A stretch of 64,000 bases of DNA from Podaxis mareebaensis (taxonomy: Eukaryota; Basidiomycota; Agaricomycetes; Agaricales; Agaricaceae), in assembly GCA_018524725.1 (NCBI GenBank), contig JAEUWP010000562.1, positions 1 to 64,000 of the forward strand, written 5' to 3'. The notes beneath the pieces are model-generated. The model was not told the origin of the DNA and did not search any database. It saw only the letters and a list, made by a program, of their open reading frames with translations. The translations under genes and the position numbers were made by a program. Positions 1 to 11,999 of the stretch are shown here, in pieces. Numbering within the stretch: position 1 is the first letter of the stretch; each line of letters starts with the position of its first letter.

Positions 1-119
1 TAATAGGATAGCGTAGACGCTTCCCGCGGTTCAACGTTGTATGGCCGCGCTGGCACTGACCAGAATAGAATTGACCAGAAAAAAAAAAAAAAAAACGTCG
101 TAGCAGTCACGAATCAAGA

Positions 120-700
120 TCTGTTGCACCACGGTTGATCCGGCGTCCCGAGAAAGCCGTCACCAACTCTGATAGCATGTAGCGATCATGTAGCCCTCGC
201 CGCCCTCTCCGACTCTCACACACCCTCTCACATTCTTTTCCCCCCTCCTCCTCTTCCTTTCGGTCCATTGTCTTTGGGGATGACTTCCGTAACTGGAATT
301 GTATACTGACATCCGGGCCCCTTTCGCGATGTATCAACAGGAGCTCAAACGGATTTCGTCACTTGTCTGTTTGCACCACAGGACGGACATCATGTTGAGA
401 CTCCAGACGCGCACAGTGATATGCCTGCTCCTGCCTTTGAGCTGGACCCACATGCCTAGGGAGAGACGTGGTATGCTATCGTATCTGGGGGGGTCAGCAT
501 CTATTCTTCTCCTTATGCCTCGCAACTGACAGCATGTGTATGTCAATAGGTGTAGTTCAACCACACAACCGCCACTGATTACAAAATTCACCCCATCTTG
601 ATGTTCGACCTCAACTTGAATGCATGCCGATGGATAATAAATGCTACCACTCACGTTCGGGTTGATGCGATGTGAGACCGTGGTTGTAATCACTCTGTTC
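120..700 (+). pseudogene. Decayed plus-strand gene fragment, family copy A
   Basis: This stretch is similar at DNA level to 5856-5950 joined to 6515-6960 (copy B). Shared landmarks are the phrases around 138-165 (tgatccggcgtcccgagaaa), 309-345 and 465-540. One frame near 384-530 reads a plausible protein with HVETPDAHSDMPAP, FELDPHA, a stop, then GETWYAIVSG and SIYSSPYASQLT. Copy B carries the same peptide interrupted elsewhere, so this is a degraded coding segment rather than an intact gene. I do not recognise the family. Copy A lacks the roughly 560 bp middle portion present in copy B, so either A has a deletion or B an insertion. It lies on the far side of the first NACHT gene, at the window edge. 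Confidence 0.5.
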
Positions 701-1299
701 GATTGGTACTCCAAGAAAAGGAGGATCTTGCTTAGAGGTGGCAACATATACCAAGAGGTGGTATGAGTGATTCACTGTCGATGAAGGTGCAAAGTTTAGC
801 GGCTTCATTCACCTTTTTGATGAGCCTTAGCGAACGACAAGAGTCTTTTAAGCGAAATTGAAACACAAGCGACGCAAACGGACAATGCCCTACATCCTCC
901 TCTTGTAGCTTCAATGTCGTTCACAGACTGACCTTAGCGTGCAGTTATTTCGATCACGTTAACGCTCACACTCAGGCCATTATTCGTCTTATCTTATTGG
1001 CCCGTAGGTGCACTGAAGTCTTCTCAATAGAAATTTCCACACGCCATCCCGCGTCTGCTCATGCTCCTCATTCTTCTTGACAAAGTAAACAGGTGCATAT
1101 TCTTCCTATCCCGCCCGTACATCCATCTCATGCTGTCATAACCAGGCTGCTCTATCGCCAGTAAATTCTACATTGCCAACCTAGACTTTCATCCGTGTCT
1201 CACGGAACTCGCCAAGAAGCTCGTATTCAGTGTTCAGCAAAGGGATACAAGTCTGTTGAGATTGTACAGGCATGCTTACTGCCCAGCTTACGAGGATAT

Positions 1300-1965
1300 G
1301 GAGTAGTTGAGCGATAAGAACAGGATAAGACATAGTTGTTACTCGGCATGGTTGTCAGGCGAGTCCCGTCTCATTCGCCCCCTTTTTACACTGCGTGGAA
1401 ACAGAAACTCGTCCTTGCATTCCTTCACACCTAGGACGGCCACTGATCTCAATCTTCACCGCAAAACCGTTGCCACCAGTCCAGAAAACGCCGAAGGCAA
1501 AACGCGTGACATCGAAGTGCACAATCGTGAACGAACCTGGATTCTATGTTCCTGTCTTGACCGATGCTTCAGTGCGCAGATTCAGAAATCACACTCGACT
1601 AAGGATTGAGTTATTTTTGGATTCCACAATGCTTGTTATATACGGTGCCCACCATACGTGTTTCTGTGTTTGTGTGTTTTAGTTACATCGTTCGCCGTGC
1701 GACGTGCTGGCGTCGGTCACCTACTGTAGTTTCTTCGGATGCTTCGTTATGTGCTTATGCAGTACATGTTTTTTTCCCCACCCTCCTTCCATCTCTTAAT
1801 TCCGCTTTTGTGGTGCCTTTTGGTTCCATCTCCAATGAAATAATCAACTTCCTGATTTGTGTCACTAGGAGCTCCAACAAATTCTGTCGTGGACCCTTGA
1901 CTTTTTCTGTTCAGGATGGATTCCGCATCGAGTCTCCAGACACACTGTGATCACATGCTCGTCAT
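1300..1965 (+). pseudogene. Decayed plus-strand gene fragment, family copy C
   Basis: Positions 1440-1612 resemble 6330-6490 of copy B: both read 'cgcaaaaccg(c/t)', then an aaggcaaa block, a gaacgaac block and an ending close to aaggat. Positions 1915-1950 read FSVQDGFRIESPDTL, matching the VETPDAHSD stretch of copy A and VESLGAYSD of copy B. Together the three copies suggest one ancestral plus-strand gene whose parts survive here without a continuous reading frame. The function of the family is unknown to me. This copy lies just downstream of the 3' end of the first NACHT gene, in convergent orientation. Confidence 0.45.
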
Positions 1966-2164
1966 CAAGTCCGCCGAGTTGTAGTTGTTCGTGCAGCCTG
2001 AGCCTTTCTATGGAGATCCCTCCGACTACCCATGATGGAAGAGAGACTTACAAATTTACTATGCATGCCAACCAACCAATCTCTCCTCCGACTCAGCTAA
2101 AATCATGTTCACCCTCCTCAATATGCGAGGACCAGCTACAACATGGAAGGAAGCCTACATCACC

Positions 2165-2345
2165 TCCCACACCACTGGAATAAGGGGTGTGTTTTGAGGT
2201 TCCATTGATTGATAAGACTGTTGTTGATGAAGTTTCCTCCTGCTCCTGAGTCTAGCAGGGTAAGTGTGCTGATAGGTTGTCACTGGTTGAGGTGTATTCA
2301 TGCTGGAAGATATAGGATCTTGTTATGTTGCTGGGTGGTAACTTG
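2165..2345 (-). mobile_element. Probable Ty3/gypsy retrotransposon protease fragment
   Basis: Reading the minus strand at about 2263-2165 gives LLDSGAGGNFINNSLINQW followed by NLKTHPL. The D-S-G-A core followed by GNFI is the usual signature of the retroviral-type aspartic protease of fungal Ty3/gypsy polyproteins. The frame is closed just upstream by TGA and soon closes again downstream. I found no integrase, reverse transcriptase or LTRs nearby. It is therefore a short relic. Its left boundary is about 10-20 bp from where the first NACHT gene loses similarity to its paralogs, so insertion or ectopic rearrangement may have truncated that gene. The identification rests on about 30 residues. 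Confidence 0.4.
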
Positions 2346-2359
2346 GTTAATAGCTTGAA

Positions 2360-4406
2360 TCACCCACTAACCAAACCAAAGTTCAAGCTGCGAATTGCAT
2401 CAAAAAGACTGGTAGTTCCCTCCCTGGTATCTCTGAGGAAAGCCTCACAGGTACTCCCCAAATATGGTACTTGAAAACTGAGATCCCCATCATTATCACC
2501 ATCATACTCTGAGTACCACTCCTTCAGTGTTGACCATGAATGACTGTGTTCATCAGATTCAGCATCTAGTATTAAATGATCACGGAGCCACATAAGGATC
2601 AATTTTAAAGATTAAGAAAATAACTCACAAAAAGGGTGGGTATATATCAGTGCGTGGTTGTATAGACGAGTGACACCAGTTGCAAGGGTAATGTCAAATG
2701 TATTGGCAATACAGAATTGTCTTGAGCGATGTTGACTCTCCAGGTAATCCGGGAAGGATTTGTGGTAGAAGGATGGCCCTTCGTGTCGTGCATTCTCAGG
2801 CAGTGGGACTTTGACAACAGAGTGCAACTTCTGTAGTGCATTGTAGAATACTCGTGGTTCAATTCCCAGGAGCAGCCAGACTCGTTTTGCAGTAAACTTA
2901 ATTTGCAAGAAGGGATTGAACCAGTCCTTGTTAGCGCAAAGTCCAAGGATCTGTGTTGCAGTGGGAAGGATGTGATTAGGCACTTGAGCGAGGATCCGCG
3001 AATAGAAAATGTCGAGTGCCTCCAAGGGATTGTTCATGCCAATATCATCCAGTCCCTTGAGCATGTTCAACACCGACTTGAGTTGGCCTTCTGGGTCCCC
3101 AATGCTTCGATCGCTGATGACCCTGGTAATCGCAGAGGCAAGAACAAATAGCCCGGATGCTGCCTTAGAAACTGTGTCAAAATCCTCCGCAGGAGGCCAG
3201 TACTCGCCCTGAGGAACGGTAATAACATGTTGGTAATAGGCACGGATTTCCTTGAAGGTATCCCGCAGATAACGCTCGACATCTTCTCGTGCTTCATCAT
3301 CAATGAGCAGTTCCTCCCGGGTGCAATGAACGCTGTAGTCGGGCCGAGAGAATGTGTATTTGATGTGTGGTTCCGGGCGACTGCAGATCAACCAAAGGAG
3401 TGGTAGATCGTTCCTCTGGGCAGCATTGTTAATCAATTCGACCAGCTCACACTGGGCCTGTTCGTCACTGCATTCATCGAGGCCGTCTAGGACGATGACG
3501 TATGGGTCCTCGGTTGGTTGTTGCGAATCAGAAGCCAGGAGTGAGAATGGCTCAACAACCAGCTTTTGGAACTGTACACGGAGTGCAGCATCCACGGCTG
3601 AAGGGTCAATGGCGAGTTGGTGGGTGATGACACGTTTATAAGACTCGTTGTGGATCGCTATCTGATAGGCAAGGGAAGGGATGACGCGAAGAGGCTGGGA
3701 GCGCTTCTCGTCCAGAGACGAGAAGAAAAAGGCTGCACCGAGACGTTTCTGTCCATTGGCGAGTTCCGCGAATGTTTGAGCAACGGCAGACTTCCCAACG
3801 CCAGCAGGTCCGTGAAGCCAGACCATCTTCCATTGGCGGTGGAGACCAAACAGCCAGTTCTCGAGTTTCCCCTGGATGGTTCTCCGGCTTCCGGGATGGC
3901 ATTTGGGTGGTGGATAGCGGGCACCGGCATCCAATGCGGCCTCTGGGGTGCCTGCAGCCCTAAGTAGGTACAGGACTGAACACCGACACCACAAATATTA
4001 GTGCATTCTGGAAGACTGACAAGCCTACGAGATGTACCTGGTTGTCCGGTTGCAAAATGCTGGGAATAATCAATCATTGTCGGGTTGTTCATAGTAAAAT
4101 TTTTAGCGCCAGCGAAAGGGGCAAAGGCGCAACTGCTGTTGCAGTGGAGATTGTCGGTAATCGACAGATTATCTGCAATCGAAGGCTGCGCGCCAGGGAA
4201 TAGTTCGCCAGCCAATGGCCCTGAGGTCCATCTGTGAGTTACAGCTAGGAACTTCATGCGTTGATGGAGCGCGTACTGAGCCGCACATCACTCACGCCCC
4301 CAGGCCCTAGCCGTGAATTCCTTTCGTCATGACATGCGATCCTACTATCCGAACTGGAATCTTTCCACGAGAAAATCTTCTTCAGATACTTAAATCTAGG
4401 GAGCAT
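2360..4406 (-). CDS. NACHT-domain NTPase (NLR-like), copy 1, C-terminally truncated
   Basis: Model on the minus strand: exons 4406-4277, 4220-4038, 3975-2629 and 2565-2360. The start MLPRFKYLKK is shared with the other two copies. Exon 2 carries two imperfect motifs (LFPGA...SIADN...ITDN and FAGA...FTMNN...MIDYS). Exon 3 holds the NACHT NTPase: Walker A GPAGVGKS, Walker B VIVLDGLDE, then a sensor-like LICSRPEPHI. Such STAND NTPases are thought to act in fungal self/non-self recognition and immunity. No WD40, TPR or ankyrin repeats are visible. All junctions match those of the paralogs at 7166 and 12000. The final exon stops at NFGLVSG, where the paralogs continue for a further two or more exons, so the C-terminal GHG...C region is missing. 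It may be a truncated but expressed protein, or a pseudogene. Confidence 0.75.
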
Positions 4407-5849
4407 GGCGGTGAATGGACAGATTGGTTGATCACAAATGTACGTGACGGTCGAACATTCCCCTCGCATCCTCACATGTGAGCTAAAATTAGATGCATTG
4501 TGATTGGTTCATTGGGCGTTCGTGCTAACAGGACGGTGAGTGTTCCTAGCGCTCCTCAGTGATTTATTGCTTCAGTCGCACTCGCACTGTTCCATCGAAT
4601 TAGAATCCATACTCTTTTTTGAAACCTTCCACACACAACTCACCGCAATAATGCTGCTTTCTCACATATCAGACTTTCCTTCCAGCATCGAGGGTCAAGT
4701 GGATCTTGGAGTTGTAGCTCGATCGCCACCCCTTTGGTTATGTCCATTTACGCCGACCGGTGATGCGGCTGCCCGTTTGGAGCTGTGGAAGTCGCAAGTC
4801 TATAGTGCTTTCGGTAAAGTCCATAGCGGGACGGGGACACTGTTTATAGTGGGGCCCAACTCGCAAATCGTTTGAGGGGAGTTCTGCTCAGACATGAGTG
4901 CAAGAAGAACCGGAACAGAGACAGTATACCATACTCAACTGGTCCATAGACCATGGTATCATAAATTTTCATCACTCATGCGAGCACCAATCCAAGCTAC
5001 ATTAGTTGGGACGGCCTGTGGCTGATTCCAAGCGAAAAAGACGTGGGCTTTGGTTAAATCGCATGCCGGATGCGGGATACATGGGGTGATGACCGTTCGA
5101 GGATTAAGATAGAGATCGCAAGGCAGGGTTGGGATCTGGAAGTTGGGTGCAAAGTAGCGGTGGTGAGTAATTGGGGTGCGTTGTGATGTCCCAGCGGGGT
5201 CGACTGGGGAGGTATGAGGAGCAGGTGAGAAGGATAAAACAGTCTCGTACTTTGACCATGGAGGGAGTCTCATATGTAGTCCCCAAGTAGTCCCAGAAGA
5301 ATTTGGTGAATGTATACGGGGGCGGAAGTTTAGCGCGGGTGACCCTAGTTGCGGTTCGGTCGTTGTGGAACCGGCAGGAAGGTGGTCATGGAGATGAGAG
5401 TGTTTGCAAAGCCATAAATGATATTGGTAGTGGATCTAGTTCGTCACGGAGTATTTTACTGCACTTATTGGGAAAGAGGTATACCGATAGGAGGAAGTCA
5501 GCGCGGAAGTGAAGAACAGAAAATGCAATGTAAGCGTACCTTGACGTGCCTTGTTATGACATCCAGTAGAGGAAATGCGAACGAATGAGGTCTCATATCA
5601 CAAGATAGACTGACAGCCATCATATAAGAAACGAGTCCTCTGAGAACTTTTCATGGCCGCCGGAGGAACGAACGCAGTTGACGTGGGCTGTCATCAGAAG
5701 GATACAAAACACGGTCCCCTGGTACAATAAACCCTGATGGGAGAGCAGACGTAAGTCCATGCAGAGACCAGGAAGCTCATAATGACTTACACAGGTGAGC
5801 GGTCGAGCGTTGTGGAGTGAAAGTCGCAGCGGTGAAATCAAGGCTGCTA
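4407..5849. other. Spacer upstream of NACHT copy 1, no confident gene
   Basis: Two short open stretches stand out but cannot be assigned. On the plus strand, 4651-4875 could encode a 74-residue peptide starting MLLSHISDFPSSIEG. On the minus strand, 5273-4959 reads a proline-rich stretch ending with GARMSDENL. Neither shows a domain I know, and neither has a paralog that I can align beside the other NACHT copies. The first 100 bp are likely the promoter of NACHT copy 1. The rest appears to be unresolved, possibly decayed, sequence. Confidence 0.3.
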
Positions 5850-7010
5850 TACCATGATTGATCCGGCGTCCCGAGAAAGCCATCACCCTCCGTCACCTCT
5901 GTCTATAACTCTGGTAGCACGTAACCCTCACCGCCGTTTCCGACTCTCACACAACCTCATGCTCCGCAACTTCAAACTACCAGTTCATTCGTGCTTTTCT
6001 CACTCCCTTCTGTCACCTAGAACTACTATTCAAGTCTCGTTCATCGAGTCTCAGACTTACCGGTATTCCTCTGGGCGATCTACATTGGAAGAGTCAACCC
6101 CATACGAGTGTCAAAGCACGTCTTTGCTGTCCTCTGACGTTTGTTCACCTATTTTCCGCAGAACATACTTATCGGCCGAATCGAAATCCCACTAAGGGAT
6201 CACCGAGGACACGACTTTTCCTTTCCCCGACAATTTGTTAATGCTCATTTGGACACGGTTTATATGTTGTACGAAAACAAGTCTCTCATACGCGCGCTTT
6301 CCCCCATTCAGGATACCCACTGGCCTCCATGCTCGCCGCAAAACCGCCGTCACAAGTCCAGCTGCCATGAAAGGCAAAGATCCCAACGTTGAAGTGCAAG
6401 ATCGCGAACGAACTTCATTTGTCAATTCTTTCTCAACCGGAGTTTCAGCGTGCAGGCAGAAAACCGCACTCAATTAAGGATGTTTTGAGTTATTTCACTC
6501 CGTTGTGCACTCATGTGGTACGCATTCTTTTCCCTCTTCCCCTCCCTTTCCCTTACGTTCCATTGTCCCGTCATGGGGAGGGCTTCCGTAATTAGAATTG
6601 TGTGCTGACATCCGGGTCTCTTTCGTGATATATCAACAGGAACCCGAACGGATTTTGGCGCTCGACCGTTTGCACTGCAGGACAGACTCCGCGTTGAGTC
6701 TCTAGGTGCATACAGTGATATGCCTGCTGCTGAATATTTCGAGTTGGACACGCCTGTATGAGTGGGAAGACATGGTATGCTATCGTATCTTGGAAAGGTC
6801 AGCATTTATTCTTCCCCTTATGGCCTTGCGACTGACAGTACATGTAAGTACGTCAATAGATATCGTTCAACCACACACTGTCGCCGGTTACAAAAACTCA
6901 CGCGTCCCGACGTTCGACTCCAATCATGCCGTGTTCGTCCTCAACTTAAGTGCATGCCGATGGGTAATAATGCCACCGTTCAAGTTTAGGTTGATGCAAT
7001 GTAAGGCCGT
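5850..7010 (+). pseudogene. Decayed plus-strand gene fragment, family copy B
   Basis: This is the longest copy of the decayed family. Positions 5856-5950 and 6515-6960 match copy A (120-700), and 6330-6490 matches copy C (1440-1612). It reads RVESLGAYSDMPAAEYFELD near 6680-6750, then a stop and a frameshift relative to copy A. After that come YSSPYG and related residues. No continuous frame spans the segment. Its position, between NACHT copy 2 and copy 1 and convergent with copy 2, parallels copy C next to copy 1, so a two-gene unit may have been tandemly duplicated before the plus-strand partner decayed. Confidence 0.5.
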
Positions 7011-7165
7011 AATTACGGTAGTGTATCTTATCTGCAAACCAGACTTGTGTGCAGTAGTCTGCCTCAGCCGAAATAAATGGTAATAGCCGTTGACGAAACA
7101 TTAGGGGAGTGGGACTATATTCACGTCGATATATAGAATATGTAGTGATCATTGGCGTGCGCTGT

Positions 7166-9795
7166 CTACCGAGACCCGTCACTGCACGTCTCATACTCCG
7201 ACTCGCTCGAATTCCTCTTCCGCTGATCAATGTTTAGTTTATCCAACTTCTGTTCCCAGCGACGGTACTCAGAGATTTGTTTGGTGGTTGGCGGGAGTTG
7301 AGCATTCAACCCAATTATGTTAGGGGAACGCCCTTCCTCCGTCTGAAAGATGCACATGAGACATGATCCCGAGCCATGTCCCAACACAACAAATCCTATA
7401 TTGTGAGGCCTCAGCCCTCCCTTCAAACGAGGATAATGAGATTCATGCCACCGATTCCAAGACCATTGCGACGTACAAGAGGCTTGACGCATGTGACGTC
7501 AAGAGGGTGGATGGATTTGCCGTTAGTCAGAATTGAGAGATGATGAAACAGTTTAGTATCAACGGCCTCGTCAACTATATCTGTGCGAATGAAGTCGAAG
7601 TTCAGTCTTTTGTTCCAATCCTAATAACATGTTAGTTGAAATTGACCGTCAGTGGGTAAAGGATAACATACTCGACGAATTGCGATCCTCAGAAAGTCTT
7701 CGAGGCCCGACTCGTCCCCAAGCAAGCCAAACTTGAATTCACGAACTGCACCAAAGTAGTCGGCGTCCTCTTCCACGTCAACCAAAAAATCCAGACAGTC
7801 CATGGAAACACGCAGTTGGAGTTCTTCAAGGCGGAAATCCTCAATGTCATTTCCGGAAAACCATTGCTTCAACACCGCCTGCGAATGGTTATATTCATCG
7901 GATTCTACGTCTGGTGTTGGGCAATCGTGGAACTGGTGAGCGTCAATTTCAAAACCCAACAAAATAACTCACAAATTGGGTGAGTATATGTCAAGACGTG
8001 GTTGTATAATCGGAGGGTGTTGGCTGCGACGAGAGTCACAATCTTCGGCTGTGCAAGAAAGAATTGTCCTGAACGACGTCGATTGCTTAAGTAGTCGGAG
8101 AACGATTTGTGGTAGAAGGACGGTCCTTCGCGTGGCGCGTCTTCAGGTGGCGGGACCCTGATGACTGAGTGCAACTTCTGCAGAGCACTGTAAAAAAATC
8201 CTTGGTCAATTCCCAAGAACACCCAGACCTGTTCCGCACTGAATTCATCACGTTTAAAGACTCGGAACGAGTCCTTGTAAACACAAAGCCCAAGGATCTG
8301 TATTGTAATGGAAAGGACGTGGTCTGGTACTTGAGCGAGGATACGCGAGTAGAAAATGTCAAGCGCCTCTAAGGGGTTGTTCACGCCAACATCATCCAGT
8401 CCTTTGAGCATACTCAGCAGCGATTTGAGTTGCCCATCCGGGTTTCCGACAGTAGGATCACCGACAACCCTAATAACTGTCGAAGCAAAGACAAACAACC
8501 CGGATGCCGCTTTAGCAATGATATCAAAAATCTCTTCAGGAGGCCAGGGATGACCCTGAGGAACGGTAATGATGTGTCGATAAGAGGCGTGAATTTCCCT
8601 GAAGGTATCCCGAAGATATCGCTCGACGTCCTCCCGCACCTCATCGTCAATAAGCAGCTCCTCTCGGATGCAATGGATAATATAGTCGGGCTGGGAGAAC
8701 GTGTGCTTGATGTGTGGCTCTGGCCGACTGCAGACTAACCAAAGAAGCGGTAGGTCTTTCCTCTGGGCAGCACCGTTGATCAATTCGATCAACTCGCACT
8801 GAGCCCGTTCGTCGCTGCATTCATCAAGGCCATCTAGGACAATGACATATGGACGTTCGCTGGATTGCTGCGGACCAGATGAAGTCAGTGATTCGATGAT
8901 CAGCTTTTGGAACTGTACGTGGAGTGTTGCATCCAAGACTGAAGGATCAGTGGCGAGCTGGTGGGTGAGGACACGTTTATAGGGCTCGTTGTGGATTGCC
9001 ATCTGGTAGGCAAGGGAGGGAATGACACGCAGAGGTTTGGAACGTTTCTCGTCCAGAATCGAGAAGAAGAAGGCGGCTTTAAGCCGCTTGTGTTCATTGG
9101 CAAGTTCTGCGAATGTTTGAGCAACGGCGGATTTCCCAACTCCAGCAGGACCGTATAGCCAGACCATTTTCCATTGGCGGTGAAGGCCAAACAACCAGTT
9201 TTCGAGCTTCCCGTTGATGGTTCGTCGGCTTCCGGGATGACACTTGGGTGGTGGATAACGAGCACCGGCGTCCAATGCGGCTTCTGGGGAGCCTGCGGCT
9301 CTAAGGAGATGCAGAACTAAAGGCCGATACCACGAAAATTAGCGTATTCTACAAGGCCGATGGGTCCAACTTGCGCACCTGGCTGTCCCGTCACAAAATA
9401 ATTGCGCCGAGAATAGTCAATCATTGTCGAATTATTCATAATAAAATTGTTGGCGCCAGCAAAAAGGCCGCCGGGGGCGCCAGATGTAGAGTGGTTATTG
9501 TGGCAGGAGTTGTCGATGATCGTGAAGTTATCCATGATCGAGGGGTGTGCACCAGGAAAAAGCACGCCAGGCAAAGGTTGGTCCCGTCCCAAAGGTTCCT
9601 GCGACTCTAAGGTCCACCACTGAGCCCACAGCTAAGCACACCGTGCGGGTGAAAGTACGCACCATCCCGCACATCGTCACCGTCCCCCGGCTCCTGTTGT
9701 GAATTCCCTTCGTTAGGGGGTGCGATCTTCCTTTCACGATTGGAATCCCTTCGTGAGAAGAGCCTTTTCTTCAGACGCTTGAGCCTAGGGAGCAT
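7166..9795 (-). CDS. NACHT-domain NTPase (NLR-like), copy 2
   Basis: The best-preserved copy apart from its first junction. Start MLPRLKRLKKRLFSRR at 9795 gives a short basic leader. Exon 2 (about 9607-9379) carries two motifs, FPGAHPSIMDNFTIIDNS and FAGANNFIMNNSTMIDYS, which align to each other without gaps. Exon 3 (9316-7973) is the NACHT core: GPAGVGKS, VIVLDGLDE, LVCSRPEPHI. Exons 7910-7672, 7620-7477 and 7420-7166 complete a C-terminal region with LFHHLSILTNGK and GFVVLGHGSGSC, ending at TAG. All junctions after exon 2 have good GT and AG sites in phase. The exon 1-2 junction is uncertain, because an in-frame TAG lies before exon 2 if unspliced. The likely role is an intracellular NTP-driven signalling switch of the STAND class. 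The trigger is unknown and no sensor repeats are visible. Confidence 0.8.
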
Positions 9796-11999
9796 GGTTC
9801 GCTTGATCGCAACTGCGCGAGTTGGTCAAGTACATCCTTAGTAGCCTCACGTGTGAAGCGGCACCGTTGCCCACCCACGCGTGTTGATTGGCCCCTCGAG
9901 CGCCTTTCTTAACAACTGAGGACGCTCCTATCGTCTCTACTAACATTGACCATTCTTTGAGGATACTTTAGTTGCACTCTCGACATTCTGCTTTCGACAT
10001 TAGGATCCAGCTCACCTGACATCTTTGCGCAAAAACAACCGCGACACCACTAGTCCATATGCCGGATCCTTCCACCCTGGACATCTCACCATAAGCCATG
10101 AGAATCACAGTTTCTCCACCACCTCCGCCCTCTACTTGTGTCTGGTACGTCGAAGGACGGGGACGGCCAAGAGTTCGCATGATCTTTGAGGAAAGAAGGC
10201 CTGTTCTTACATTCTGTGGAAGAAGGGGTGGCCCTATCCTTACCATTCATGGACTCCTATCGGGCGCCGTATACTGATCCAGAGGTACACAAAGACAGAT
10301 TTCCGCGCGGAATATGGATGGATGAGGCGGTGACCGTTGACAACCGAAATACGTTATCACAGAAAACACCAGTCATGACAGTCATTATCAACCATCCAGG
10401 ATGCGTATAGCACCACTTAGAGTGTGGACCACATCGCCTTCAGCCTTCTTTCTTTTCCGCTGGGGGGGAGGGTTCTGCGCCTTCCGAAGTTATTCAAAAA
10501 TCTTCCTCCGGTAAGCATTTGATTCCGCAGAGAACCTGCACGAATGGCTGAGCTTGATTATAGCCCAATGATTTTGGGAATGGCCAACAACGCGATTCAC
10601 CACCACTACTAGAGTTCCAGGAGTAACTCAATCCGTCCGCGTTGATTGAACGATCGTGATATAAGATGTAGATGGAGTTCGATGGGTCCACGTCTCCCGA
10701 ACTTCAATAAAAGAAAGATCGTTGAAGAATTTACTTGCGTAGTGAGTCCCTTCGAGTGACTGGAGGATCGAAAATCTGGTGAATAACGGGTGGAGTCAGA
10801 GAAGTTCGGAGTTTAGGTTGAAGGACTTGTATGGGGACCAGAAGGGATATAGTTCGACAGAGCAGGTGTCTGCCGGCAGAGCAACATTTCAACGAATGAA
10901 ATTGGTTGCATATGACTGGGATGATGTCCATTCAACGGAGTCGAGCCAAACGCTGCAAAGGAACTGTAGGGAAGCTTCTCGAGGCAGTGACACCCTTCGC
11001 AGACGTATCCAGGCGCAACTTCCGACCATAATGTCTCCTATAACGATTCATCGAGGTTATTGGAGGCGCTGCAGGAGAACATAAGAAACGAAAGTCACAA
11101 AGAAGGGAGCAAAGGTACTAACACGTATTTGTTGGAACCGCTGATATATCAGCTGGTCAAACAAAGCAATGGACCCACGTGGGACCCACATACTGATTTG
11201 GAAATTACTGCTACTAAATTTGGAAACTGTGAAGTGGGGCCGCGGGTCAACAAGGTGCAAACCCACCCCGGTGTCAAGATATGACAATGTTTCATGACTT
11301 CCAAGCTTCAAGCTTCACAAATTCCGCCTTGTTTTACAGTCCGGATATCACTCCGAGATCATGAGACGATGGAACTTTGTGGTAATGGCGAACCTGACGA
11401 GCGAGCCCATCCCTCCCACTTTGTGACTCGCCCCACTAGGTCTAACCTATCGTTCAGCGATCCTGTTTTTCATAACGTGTATTTGCGAAGTGCATGCATC
11501 CAGAATGATAGTACAGGCGTTGAACTCTTAAACATAGCCTCCCAAGTGTAGCCAATCGTGATAGAACTAATTGCGGGATCAAGGACGCTTCATTACCATG
11601 TTAGTACGTTTTGCACTGATGCCATCACCGCGATTTCTGTCTTCGCCATATTCATCTAGCATTCTGCGCCCGCGTAATCTCCAAGAAACAAGTGCAGCAG
11701 GATCGTAACTGCTATCAGTCCCAGCTCTCTAGCACAACTTACGGCGCTTGGTCCTGCAACCAAATAACTTCAAGGTGCTAGCAAGAGTAGTGGTACCTGT
11801 CGATTTGGCTGAGCGAGAATACGAGTATAATGTACTCAGTGGGGTGGACAGAGAAAGCACCGATATATAACTTATCCAACTTGTTACCACGCCTTTTCCT
11901 AGCGTGCCAGCACTTTGAAGAAGGTATGAAGATTCTGACCATTTATTTGACCAATCGAATCAGACATTGATACGTTGCATTGCTAGTGAAATGCTCCTA
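9796..11999. other. Spacer between NACHT copies 2 and 3, unassigned ORF pieces
   Basis: No gene can be closed here. On the plus strand, 10098-10277 encodes a 59-residue peptide (MRITVSPPPPPSTCVWYVEG...). On the minus strand, about 10700-10520 reads an exon-like stretch, VDPSNSIYILYHDRS...LSYSWNSSSGGESRCW, bounded by AG and GT. Another minus-strand exon-like stretch, 11250-11120, contains FSSSNFQISMWVPRGSI. They could be pieces of one minus-strand gene, but I could not join them and recognise no family. The 100 bp beside 9795 are the likely promoter of NACHT copy 2. Confidence 0.25.

Noticed and set aside
77..95. Run of adenines
   Set aside because: A single homopolymer with no retroposon hallmarks (target-site duplication, adjacent coding) that I could see.
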